A stretch of DNA of 37,500 nucleotides, taken from Sphaeroforma sirkka. Taxonomy: Eukaryota > Opisthokonta > Ichthyosporea > Ichthyophonida. The stretch covers positions 67,501-105,000 of the forward strand of contig LUCW03001747.1 in NCBI GenBank assembly GCA_001586965.3. The letters are read 5' to 3'. Positions 11,201-21,700 of this stretch are shown one piece after another (the first letter of the stretch is position 1; each line of letters opens with the position of its first letter). The notes beneath the pieces were generated by a model. It was given only the letters and a program-made list of their open reading frames with translations, did not search any database and was not told the DNA's origin. Position numbers and translations under genes: made by a program.

Positions 11201-14200
11201 TGCTCTAGTTTGAGTTTTAGATTACTCATTTGCGCGTAAACACGAATAGGCAACAATCACAACGACTCTAAGTACATACACGCGGCGCAAGCGCACAGGC
11301 ATGTGCCAATACACCCACGCGAGTACAGACACGATTACATGTGCAAACACATAAATACGTCACAATATACACACGCACACGCGCAAGAAGCCCTATATCC
11401 GCAAGCTTAAGCGCAGCCTCACACGCAAATCACACACATGCGCATGTACACACCTACGCAAACACACGCATACGCAAACATATACATGCGAAAAGAATCT
11501 CGCACAAGCAAACGAACCCCCGAAAGCACGAACAGTGAATGAGAACACATACTCACAAGCACGCACACTTGCAGGCAAAACATTCACCTGGGCAAGACTA
11601 CATAGACGCTACATACAACTACGCCAACATATTCACAAATATATGGTTGCATAAACATTTCAAAGTATATGGTCACATAGTACCTTCTTACCTTAGATTG
11701 GCAAGGTTTGTTGAAGGCAGTAGAGGAGCACTTTCCTAATCAGCTTACTGCAGAAGAATTGCCCGCTGCGTACAAGCATTTCAGTGAAGTAGAAGGTGCA
11801 CCCCGTGGAGGAATTGCCACCAACTATGTTGAGAATGTCAAGGCAAAAAAGGTAAGTCCGAGTATGCATAATTGTACACAAACGAGAACGTTCGAATTTA
11901 TTGGTTACAGTGGCTGTAGAGTGTATGCGATCGTGAACATTTAAAGGGTGTTTTTTAGCGCAAACTGCATCACGCAAACGCATGTGACGTCGGCCAGTTG
12001 TCAATCACATAGAGGCTCAGATGATTTACGATAAATGTTCTCATCGACGTGAATACAACGTATAGCATATGTTCGCCGAGTATTGATTTATGTCACTCAA
12101 ATAACCATATGTCACGATTTGCGATGGCTGCCGCTGACAGTGTTCATGTAGTATGAAACTAAGTTTGAAGACCGTTATATAAATTCAAAGAACTTGTACT
12201 GTTATTTATGGTTGATGTCTCGTAAGTTGACATATTTTCTACGATACAAAATCTGCCTATTTACATCATGATATTTCATATCAAAGTTGTGCCTGAGATT
12301 CAATCATCTGAAGGCAATACAATCACGTTTGTAGACGGTACGAGCGCTGACTTCGATGTTGTTGTCTCCGCCACCGGATTCTTGCACGATGCTTCGTTTA
12401 TTCCAGACTATCTACACAGCTTCATATATCATAAGGTATGTATTCTGACATGAAAAATGATCACACATTGATCTATAGCGTAATATTTCTCTATGACTCT
12501 CTTCCTCGCACCGCTAGGGCACTATCTTGTCTTTTGAATTACTGTGTGATGTGTCGACACTACCGAGTACTAGGTGCAGATGGACTCTTTGCGGTCATCC
12601 GTGTCATGTTCCTTGAAGAGTCAGTATAGTATGGATATTTCACATAAGTACCACCACCAAAAAGTCCGCTTTCACAGTACCAAAGCGACGTTCGACGCTG
12701 GCCACAGGTGTGTTGCGATCATCGCATTACATTCGCTGAACAATACGCATGCGAAAGAACCCTATTTGACGCAGGCGCACAAATGAGCACAGCACATTAA
12801 TTTAGATAGGTGTGAAATATAAATCGCTGTACACTGGTTAGGAACCTTATTCGTTGTCCAGGTGTAGTGTTCGAACGTATAAGTCCACATTGGTGCTCGT
12901 GCTATGCGTACATGTTCAGATCTTGCAAGTGCGAGTGATCGAACGCAGTTCATTGACATCGTTATCTTGATTGGACATATTCGTCATAGGGAGTGAGCTG
13001 CAACATCTGTCCTGAACCAATGCTTTTCAAATATACGTGGACCGAGCACGCCGATGACGTTGCATTTATAGGCATCACGAAGAATGCCGGAGCATCCTGG
13101 ACTGGACTAGAAATGCAGGCGCGATGAATCAGGTATAGTAGGTGCACATTTGATAAACACGATGAGAAGATAAACTCAAAGACATATTGTCTGAATTCCG
13201 AAATCCCAGTTTGCAGTTATGGTTTTGCTCGGGCTGAAAGGGTGAGAACATCGAGTCTCTAGAAGTACTCGTGTCATTCTGTAAAACCAGACCGCTAAAG
13301 TACATTTCATTGCAGTTGATATATAAGTAAGTTTACATAGGCACATAAACCTCTTAAATCTTAAAAAAACATGTAGCAACATAATGAAGTATACCCATAA
13401 GCTTGTATCACATTTTGTGCACAGTTTGGTATTTAGTGGTCGGGTGCCTATGCCGACTCTGGATAAACGGAAGATGGATTGTGCGGCGTTCAAAGAGTTC
13501 AGAGATACACCCAACCACATGGTAAGTACTCGTGAGCAAACGACGAACTGGAAGAAAATTGATAGCATCTGCTATTTTACACTTGCAGATCTTTATCACA
13601 CAGACTTTCGAAGCCACTGAAGTTTGGTAGCCAATTGCCAATGAAGTCTGTGTCAGATACTTATTCATAGATGATATTATAAGCATTTCTATCGAATGCT
13701 GACAGTACGTACTATCTGTATACAGCTGTGTTTGTAACATTTTTTAACTATTGCTTTTCTTTCCTTTTTTTACATTGTATGTACCCCACTCGTTGTCCCT
13801 CGGCCTCCTCAAACTTACGACAGGGTGATCTGACAGCCGAAATTTTAGAGGATATCGCGGATGAATTAGGGTTATCTCTGAGTGTATGGCAGATGATGCG
13901 TGATTTCCGACGATACGTTTTGGGACCTTTGCATCCAGTACAGTTTCGCGTCTCAGGCAAATACGATACCGAAAGGTATGCAAGTGATATACTATTTACA
14001 CTAAACAGTTTGTGTGCGTGAACGAGAGCTTGAGTATGAGTGTTTCCCTGGATTTAATCAGCGATATTGGTACTTTTATACAAATAAATTGTTCTTATTA
14101 TCGTTCTCTTTACCTGCGTGGCGATGACGCACAGGGACAAAACGAACGAGGTTGCAAAGAAGGCCCTTGCCAGGTGGGAGAAGTATCTCGATACCCCGGA

Positions 14201-14258
14201 TTCAGTGGACACAACATGTTCTCAGATTAGTTCCCGCGTTACAAACCAGGGCACGTGA
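8260..14258 (+). CDS. Flavin-containing monooxygenase-like gene, twelve exons, possibly inactivated
   Basis: The family uses FAD and NADPH to oxygenate soft nucleophiles or ketones. Likely exons: 8260-8293, 8653-8724, 8851-9002, 9230-9397, 9940-9986, 10592-10791, 11697-11851, 12288-12435, 12990-13132, 13425-13521, 13824-13975 and 14135-14258. Motifs: the FAD loop VGAGVSG in exon 1; LEYLRRYADHF in exon 3; FTGEVIHS in exon 4, fitting the FxGxxxH signature; the second Rossmann loop LIVGGGISGSD across exons 5 and 6; SATGF in exon 8; GLEMQAR in exon 9; VFSGRVPMP in exon 10; and a C-terminal PLHPVQFRVSGKY. Total length is about 495 codons, normal for the family. Oddities: TGA at 13125-13127 sits where homologues have Trp in QARW. 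The exon 7 to 8 join is out by one phase, beside an A6 run at 11845-11850. The exon 2 to 3 border is uncertain, and the chosen acceptor is poor. AATAAA at 14283-14288 follows the TGA stop. Confidence 0.85.
9450..9660. repeat. GT/AC-rich low-complexity stretch
   Basis: Alternating purine-pyrimidine tracts (GTGTGTGTGCACACGTGTGT and shorter ones) recur in intron 4 of the monooxygenase gene. Such tracts are unstable, and no gene is seen in them. Confidence 0.6.
9990..10320 (+). repeat. Three tandem copies of a ~115-bp unit inside an intron
   Basis: Copies begin near 9992, 10107 and 10221. Each contains a TTGATTATACT-like string, then GGTGATAGCAATT, then GTGCACAT, and (in two of them) ACAAGAAGCAGTGATA. 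The third copy decays at its end. They lie at the start of intron 5 of the monooxygenase gene, just after the donor site. Confidence 0.85.
11036..11051. repeat. (AT)n microsatellite
   Basis: A run of about 16 alternating A and T bases lies in intron 6 of the monooxygenase gene. Confidence 0.8.
11275..11590. repeat. CA/CG-rich low-complexity stretch in an intron
   Basis: Dense ACAC, ACGC and GCAC strings make all frames open with Thr/His or Val/Cys/Arg-rich translations. It is intron 6 of the monooxygenase gene, and the open frames there are compositional artefacts. Confidence 0.7.
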
Positions 14259-14282
14259 TAATTCTTCTGATCAAAGCAATCC

Positions 14283-14288
14283 AATAAA
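14283..14288 (+). promoter_or_regulatory. Poly(A) signal of the monooxygenase gene
   Basis: AATAAA lies 25 bases after the stop codon, at the usual distance for a short 3' untranslated region. Confidence 0.55.
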
Positions 14289-15629
14289 ATTTGATACGAT
14301 TACTTGAAATTGACTTGTAGAAGTACGATCCCGGATATGTGCCTCAAAATATCTGCCATGTTGAATTATCTGGCTTCTAAACTATTCGTGCAACGCACTG
14401 CCGTATGTTGACCTAGTGGGCTGAATTTACGGCGTGTTACGCAGAGACACTGACTTTCCAATATTTGCTAGTATGAATTATAAAGTACGACCAAGAATTG
14501 GAAAAGGTGCGTATTTGTTAACATTTTACGCTTGTAGGGCTTGACGTGGGCGATCAGCTTTGTTTCGCGGGGGGTGGGAGCGGGGCACATTATGATGCTT
14601 GACTGGAAGCTACGTATGGAATCATAACAATCGGCCACTTTGATAGGATTTGTATGTTGATTGTACAGTGCTCTATCATGGAATCGATTCAGTATGTCGC
14701 ATTTGAAAGGGGCAGCTGGGTCAATCACGATTAGCGGTTGGTGTGGTTGAATGTGGACTGAGAACAGTTCCGGGTAGTAAGAATACCGGCAAGAGCAGCT
14801 CATGCTTTGTTTACTTTGCCTTCTATTGTATATGTTTAATTGCCTTTTTATGAGAGTCAAGAAGCTTAAGGTTTTTTTACATTTTAGTGTGACTCAGCAG
14901 ATACGGGGAAACAATATAAATCCGCGTACTCTCACGTACAAAATGAGTATGTTCTCTATGCATCGCACTAGTAGTGTGAGCGAAGTATAAAACTGTAGAC
15001 GCGGTATCGTAGAAATTGCTATGAGAGATCGAATGAAGATTTTACTCCACATGTCACAGGCTTTGGATGTGCGCTATTTTATGCCAAATTGTGAAGACAT
15101 CTCCTATGGCTCAGAACTTACTACCTTCGCAGGAAGCATTTAAGAGATGACGGGAATAAAATCTGACATGATCATGTGTATGAAGAATTGTAACATCGGG
15201 TCGGTATTTCAAGCAGGCAATGCAGTCAATAGTGTCGGTCGTCGAAACAACACATGATGCATCTATTTGCACATGCGACTATATTATATATAGCCGTGGG
15301 TGTTCGCCGCATGTAAAGGGCCATTGAGGTCATGAGATTCTGGTAGATATATGTTTTTTTTACTATTGTATACAACGGAATCATGTTGATGCGCATTGAG
15401 TTTGTTGCGCCTTACTATAATAAATATGACTTATAAGTTACGATGTAGTCAGCAACAAGTATATTTACACAGAAGTCCGCGGTCGGTATCATTATATAGT
15501 GACACAGGTATACTCCGATATGTCCATGCTGGGACAACCGCAAAAACATACGAGCTTGAAAAATTGCTGTTTAAAAATACATGAAAGGTTTGAAAGAATG
15601 TGTACTGAGTTTTTAATTAGGCTGTATAG
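14289..15629. other. Gene-poor stretch between two plus-strand genes
   Basis: Apart from the weak minus-strand frame at 14468-14860, I see only short open frames. One near 15440-15584 (+) has a non-repetitive translation but no convincing splice sites. The upstream exons of the gene ending at 16048 should lie here or further upstream, but I could not identify them. Confidence 0.5.
14468..14860 (-). CDS. Unassigned open frame, possibly an exon of a minus-strand gene
   Basis: The frame is open for about 130 codons and is not low-complexity. It contains the strings SYYPELFSVHIQPHQPLIVI, DPAAPF and NPIKVADCYDSIRSFQ. A hydrophobic stretch followed by a DPxxP-like string is seen in some nucleotidyltransferases, but the resemblance is too weak to name a family. 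No ATG gives a convincing start, and no clear splice partners were found. It could also be chance or debris. Confidence 0.25.
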   Translation of the reverse strand: MTLIKRQLNIYNRRQSKQSMSCSCRYSYYPELFSVHIQPHQPLIVIDPAAPFKCDILNRFHDRALYNQHTNPIKVADCYDSIRSFQSSIIMCPAPTPRETKLIAHVKPYKRKMLTNTHLFQFLVVLYNSY

Positions 15630-16048
15630 AGCCCTCTGCCCCAGCGCCCTGGTCGGATGTAAATGGTCTCGACGATATTGAAAAACACAAATTCGAAGTC
15701 TTTAAGGTATCAAGCTAATATCATGCTAGAGTTCAGCAGTACAAATATATTATGCTCCCGGGTCAGTTGAGCTCACATTTATTAAATGTCACCGATTGCT
15801 TTTAGGTATCAAATGAAACTGATTGCTTTCAGGCATCGAATGAAACTGATTGCTTTCAGGTATCAAATAAACATCGTGTTGGCGAAAGGAAGCTATGTCG
15901 TATAAAGAAAGAAACCGCTCTGTCCTCGCTGTTTCTTCAGAAAGTTTACGCAGATTTTAGCGCCTCAGGGAGGTTGTTTTTGAGAAATAACCCCTATACT
16001 GAGCTGTATATCGTGGATTTTATGAAGAATAGCTCATCTGGCGTGTGA
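15630..16048 (+). CDS. Last two exons of an unrecognised gene
   Basis: Exon 15630-15706 translates as PSAPAPWSDVNGLDDIEKHK plus FEVFK and ends at GTATCA. After a 99-base intron, the final exon starts at 15806 and runs to a TGA at 16046-16048. It begins with copies of VSNETDCFQ and continues with KHRVGERKLCRIKKET and RLFLRNNPYTELYIVDF. Both exons use the same reading frame, and the join is in phase. The protein is basic in the middle with a hydrophobic, probably beta-strand, C-terminus. I do not recognise the family. The start and earlier exons were not found. The exon start is embedded in a tandem repeat carrying three acceptor sites, listed separately. Confidence 0.55.
15794..15874 (+). repeat. 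27-bp tandem repeat, three units, each carrying a splice acceptor
   Basis: Three units of GATTGCTTTYAG followed by G-YATCRAATRAAMW lie head to tail. The TAG or CAG acceptors end at 15805, 15832 and 15859, exactly 27 bases apart. Because 27 is divisible by three, use of any acceptor keeps the frame and removes or adds one or two copies of a nine-residue block (VSNETDCFQ, ASNETDCFQ). Confidence 0.85.
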
Positions 16049-17797
16049 CGCGTAGATATTGACCATAGAAGACGTGAATGCGTGTCTTCAGATACACCCA
16101 TGTTGCGCTAGGTATGTTGATCGACACTATATATTGTGCACACTCAAGCTATTATCGACTCAAACATGTACATATACTTCACATTAGGCGCAACTCGACT
16201 TAGTTCTTTCAAGGCGAGGACCAGTGCTGCTAGTTGTCTGTTGGGTCGACGTGTGCGTCTCTGTGATGCTGCTGTGATATGTGCTCATCGGAGAGACTAT
16301 TATCTTTTTTCATTTGGGTCTATTCTTGTTGGTAGCATCGTCGAACAGATTCAGAAATATCACTAGGCGGAGTTCTCAAATATTCCAGGGAAGGCGGGTA
16401 CTTACACCGTTTGAAATAACACCGTTCTGCCAAGACCTCTACCAGATTTGGCTGTCATATCAAATTCGAATGGTCTCGTCTAGATGCTTCATGATACCAT
16501 CATTATAATGTCTCAGCGTCTCAAATTATAGAAACATTTAGCACATTGGATGTATCTGTGACACGTGCTGTCGTGCTATACTTCTGTGCCTACTCTGAAG
16601 CCACCTTGTAGTGCAACGCCTATATATCAGCTTACTAAGGCCGAATTTGATTGAATACATATAGACAAGAGTGTGCATACCAACACAAATATTAGGTTTT
16701 CAATATAACTTTGCAACACAATGATAATATGATTGGGTATCGACAAATTATGACGATATCACAGAAGTTTATATAATCAGGTTGGATTTGAAGAACAACT
16801 CAGCTGTTTCTCTTTGTGATGAGCTTTCTCCAGCATTCGAGCAACCCAACGAGTCAATTGTGCCCGAGAGTATTGGCAGCTTTTTTATTGAATATCCTGT
16901 CTCAATTCAGGTTGATGATGGAACCCTACGGGACAGTAGCATACTCTCACCTGATCTTTCTTGTAAATCATACCTGCAAAAAAAACCAATCAAGTAGCAT
17001 TCTTCAGTCGTTGATTCTGTGAATTCACGTCGGGTGGATATAGGCTTACGCTTATAGAGGCTAGTAAATTGATCAAAGACAGTCCTGTCAATAACTTTGT
17101 ACGATATATTATCTTAAAATCTTGGGATACCTACGCAGGGTCTCTCTCAATTTGTAATCCCTAGTTTCCTAAGGCTTAAGGTATCCCATTAAATGCAATG
17201 TAGACGACTGTACGAATACGCAAGGCACGAATATGTCCTACAGTCTACAGATAGCTAAGATCTGGATTCAATTATAAGACAGTGATATGAGAAGAAGCTA
17301 CATGTGATTGACCATCATAACCAGAGCGATAACAACAATTGAAACAATTGTGAAACGAATTGAAAATCAATGCTTTTGTAAGCGAATCGTCTCGAATTAT
17401 CATGTCGGGCAAATGATGGAATTAGTTGTAGAAAATCACGCATGCGTCTATCTTAGTCTAATATAGTATCGTCGCATAATGCTGGTATTCTTATGTTGTC
17501 AAATATATGTAATCGATCGACGTTGTATAGACATAACTAAGTTTTATAGATTATTTATAATACGTAATACAATGATTGCGCAGCAAGTCGTTCAATATAT
17601 GAATTTTCTTGGGAAGACAATACTGTTATTTGGCTGTTCGTTGATGGTTTTCCTAATTTATTTTCACTGAGATTCTAGTAACACTTAGAAGAGTCCTTTG
17701 TGGACAATGGTTTCTGCAAGTGTATATGCATTCCGGTCACAAATGTACCATGGAAGAAAAACGTGACCGCGTCTCTCCTTCATGTGATAGTTTTCAA
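16049..17797. other. Intergenic stretch without an assignable gene
   Basis: Short open frames occur on both strands (for example 16136-16366 and 16782-17022 on the plus strand), but none shows a recognisable domain, and overlapping alternative frames are equally open. I support no gene here. Confidence 0.5.
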
Positions 17798-17905
17798 TTA
17801 CACATACATACAGACATGCATACATATACATGCATACATACATACATATATAAAGATATACATACATACACACACACATACATACATACATACATATATA
17901 TATTG
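17798..17905. repeat. (CATA)n / (CA)n microsatellite
   Basis: ACATACATACAT-type tetranucleotide repeats are interspersed with CACACACA and TATATATA tracts. They keep several frames open on both strands, with Tyr/Ile/His-rich or Val/Cys/Met-rich translations that should not be taken as proteins. Confidence 0.9.
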
Positions 17906-18372
17906 TCCATGTGAATTCGCATCGGGGTGAACGTTTGCATACAGATCCAGAAGAGTATATTGAATGTTTCTTTCCATACGTGCCACATACGTTGGCACCA
18001 ACTCATCTGCCACGCACAACTGATCTTGGAATATACCAGCAGATAAAACTAGCTTGAACACAACGGAACAATAGTCGAGTGTGGATCGATGAAGGAACAT
18101 GAATCTGAATAGAGCAGTATTGTATTCACATCCACTGTGAAATAATACTTAACTGTATCAGCAAATCGACCGTCAATAGTAGGTATTGTCGCTGAACTTT
18201 CGTGTAAAAGCGTTGTACTAGTTGACATAAAAGGGAAACTACATAAAAGTAATACTGGGATTTGCATTCCCCAATATTTACGCGAGAATATGCGACATAT
18301 AACTTCAGAACTCACTGTAAACCAGTTATCACACGGATATGGGCCGAGATACTTCTTGACTTTGACATACAA
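17906..18372 (-). CDS. Possible minus-strand exon material, unassigned
   Basis: Two overlapping minus-strand frames have ordinary, non-repetitive composition. One (18372-18049) includes DNWFTVSSEVICRIFSRKYW. The other (18100 to about 17910) includes VVFKLVLSAGIFQDQLCVAD and ERNIQYTLLDLYANVHPD, which looks helical. They run into the CATA microsatellite at the low-coordinate side. I recognise no family and cannot choose splice sites, so this may be a decayed gene or chance. Confidence 0.2.
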
Positions 18373-18631
18373 TCTATTCGTAGCCTATCTGTAACCGATA
18401 TGTTGTGTATATGTAAGTCTGAAGTGCGAGAAAGAGCAGAATAAAAGATACAATGAGTATTAAATGCATGGAAACTGCCAGGCCAGTCCGATGACGCACA
18501 TTCGTGACGTACAAGCGATGTGAATTTATTGTTTATCTTATGTCTCTTGGTCCTTTCTATATGGCCCCGCATGTATGCACTGTGAGATGGAACTCGATTG
18601 CGATCCTAAATGATACTATATATGTAGTTGT

Positions 18632-18652
18632 GATAGTAGTAGTAGTAGTAGT
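18632..18652. repeat. (TAG)n triplet tract at the 5' side of the transposase-like gene
   Basis: About six GTA/TAG triplets lie just upstream of the gene. The complementary triplet tract (CTA/TAC) occurs on its far side near 23640-23680, so the pair is in inverted orientation. Simple-sequence expansion is an equally good explanation. Confidence 0.5.
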
Positions 18653-18720
18653 CTAAGTCAGACGGATTTTGTAGCTCCTACGCCAGTAAGACAGACAACC
18701 AATACATCTGCAACAAATGA

Positions 18721-21700
18721 GAGCCTAATCGAACAAACACCGACAAGACCAGTAACAGTGCTAATTCCACAAGAATTAGTTCTTGTGCCCAGAGCCTATT
18801 ACATACGGACCCGACACATACGGCAAACTCGAGGAAGAGAAGTTTTTCTACAACTTCTGCAGATGGCGCAAATGGTCGAAGTGGTAGTAGTAGAACTTTT
18901 ACTGATGGCGCAAATGGTCGAAGTGGTAGTAGTAGAACTTTTACTGATGGCGCAAATGGTCGAAGTGGTAGTAGTAGAACTTTTACTGATGGCGCAAATG
19001 GTCGAAGTGGTGGTAGTAGAACTACTACTGATGGCGCAAATGGTCGAAGTGGTAGTAGTAGAACTTCTACTGATGGCGCAAAGGGTCGAAGTGGTAGTAG
19101 TAGAACTTTTACTGATGGCGCAAATGGTCGAAGTGGTGGTAGTAGAACTACTACTGATGGCGCAAATGGTCGAAGTGGTAGTAGTAGAACTTCTACTGAT
19201 GGCGCAAAGGGTCGAAGTGGTAGCGATGACGAGGAAGGTGCGGAAGAGTTTGAAGATTGGGATAGACGTCTAGATTTGAAACGCAAATACAAGGTAAAAC
19301 TTGGACGTATCAAATGGCGGACATTGCGAGCTGATTTCCAAAAATACACTTTGCGGGGTAAGGACAGGCCGCAGCAGAAGTATTCATATAGGGTTCCCCA
19401 GGATAAACTAATGGGTGCTATTAGTTGGGTACATTCTAACCTAGAACATCGACCCAGACAACTACGGAACGTGAAAATGGGAGGACATCTGTTCAGAGAT
19501 TTACCTGTGTTTTTAAGAGGAGGGGATAGTTTGAGCCGTCTGTATGAACACTATAAATGTGCTATCAAGAGCGACATCCAAATAGGCAGAGATACCTTTA
19601 ATCTACTGTTAAATACGCTGACAAGAAGATCACCGTGCCTCATTGGCTTGTCCTACTACTACACAGGATTTCCTACAGTAGTAGAATGTGTACACGAAAT
19701 GCTTAATAGATGCTCAGATCGAGTCGATAGTGAGGAGAATAACATCGAGAAGATTAAGAAGTTGAAGAACGATCTCAAAATTCTGAGATTGGGATTGGCT
19801 AGCAGGGCGGAACATGTTAAATATACACTCGCAAACCACCAGGAAGAAGAGAGCGAATGCATACATCATTGCATGGCATATCAATTATTCGGAGAGTGCA
19901 CAGGGCGGGGACATCAACACACAAAATCTTGCATAGCTTGCGAATTGTATTACGACTATACAAGCAAAATCGCTGGATTACTGAAGGACAGCTTCGAAAA
20001 ATACTCCGACCCTAAAGAATTTGTGAGTATGATGGAAGCCTGTAAGCAGTTGAAGATCGAATTTATTACTTTTGCGAGCCACAAAATCCGAGCCGAGATA
20101 CAACAACGGTCGATTGATTAAGTGAACGATGGACTAGCCGACAACCCTGTCACTTTACTTGTAATAACCGATCACAAACAAAAAGTATGTATATATATTT
20201 ACCTTCCAATCCTACTTCTAGTCCCAAACCTGTTTTACTACTTCCACTCCTACAACTTATCGGTCGGGAATTCTGATACTTCCTATCTCATTCATTCTCG
20301 CAGATACTTCCTATGAAAAAGAATGAAGGACAAAGTGAGTACTTTGGCAAATCAGGGATGTCTCTTCTAGGGTTTATGCTCGTGCGGGGTGAATACAAGG
20401 TACAATCTGGGGACGAAGTACCGACCAAGCGCTTACAGACATCGTTTTTTGATTATATACCGGACGACAACGGAGGACAAGATGCACCGCCTGTCGTACT
20501 CGCTATTGAAGCACTGCTTTACCACGTGCGGAAGACGATGCCCAATATTACCAGTATAGTGATGCAATCAGACAATGCGTCCGCATTTTCTAACTCCATA
20601 TATTACACCACTACACCCCAGATGGAATCAACTGATGGTAAGCTCAAGACAACGCGATGGATTTTCACAGAGGCACAAGCGGGGAAAACAGCGCTTGACA
20701 CACATTTTGCGTATGTGAATATCGTGCTACAAAGATTTGTAGGCCACGATGTAAAATCAAACAAAGGTGGTAGTATATGTACGCCTGCAGATATCTACAG
20801 GGCACTATGTGACCAAGAAGGAATAACTGGTAGCTCTGTGGCTATTAGACCGCGAGACAATTCCATCGTGAAGTATATTGTCAAAATACTGGAGATACTA
20901 TCACTGAAGATACTACTAGCACTGGCGATAAGAGGACGTGTGCAGCAGGTACAAAATGTGAAAAGCCTGGCGATTCATTAGTAGTTCCCGAAGGTGGAAA
21001 ACATCCCTGCAAAGGCTGTGCTCGTCCTATTCATGCGATCTGCGGTCACGAAGATCCAAGCTCTGACGATACTACCTCGGCCTTAAGGTTTTGTAACGGT
21101 AAAGCTAAGGACTGTATGTCTGAAGTTTATAAGTCGGAACATGAGATAGAACAAGAAACTGTACTGTATAGGGAAAAAAAAGCAATACCGGGGGGGAACT
21201 TATGGAACAACCGGCTGTACACTTTGGAACCACGCTGTCGGAACATCACAGCTACAAATCTCAGATGGAGAGTGCTATGCATAAGACACGCGTTCATGAC
21301 ATTGAATGAGATGGATTCCGACACGTACAACTATCGGAACAAAGCGGGTTATGTAAAGTGCAAGTAGTAGTAGAAGCAAAAGTTCAAGTAGTTTTAGGAG
21401 TAAAACACGCAAGTAGTTTTAGAAGTAAAAGTACAAGTAGTAGTACAAGTAACGCTCATATCATATCTTTCCTACCTCGTTCAACACCAGTCGCCGGCAG
21501 AATTGATTGAAGAATTGGCTTTGCCAGAAGGTCTTCAACCGCGTATAGATTTAGGGAATATAATATTACACCACCATCAAAGTCCAGTACCTGCAGTGTG
21601 GAAGCCGATTGTATCAAGTAAGGGAGCGGTAGTAAAAGACAAAGAGATTGTGGGTGAAAAGGCTAATTCCGCACTGGATAGTTTTCAACAAGGGGTGGTG

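Noticed and set aside
11341-11587. Thr/His/Ala-rich and Val/Cys/Arg-rich frames that look like short proteins
   Set aside because: They lie in an intron of the monooxygenase gene and reflect ACAC/ACGC composition.
13125-13127. TGA read as tryptophan by a variant genetic code
   Set aside because: TGG encodes tryptophan throughout the intact homoserine dehydrogenase gene, and TGA ends several genes here. A point change or base error is simpler.
17685-18006. Cys/Met/Val-rich minus-strand frames and Tyr/Ile/His-rich plus-strand frames
   Set aside because: They are translations of CATA and CA microsatellites.
18758-19273. A 171-codon plus-strand frame of MAQMVEVVVVELLL repeats, like a membrane or coiled protein
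   Set aside because: It is the wrong frame of the same minisatellite and does not continue into the conserved frame.
18678-19349. A 223-codon minus-strand open frame of LRPFAPSVEVLLLP repeats
   Set aside because: It is the antisense of the 42-bp coding minisatellite. The period is a multiple of three without stops, so every frame tends to be open. The plus frame encoding DGANGRSGSSRTFT continues into conserved sequence.
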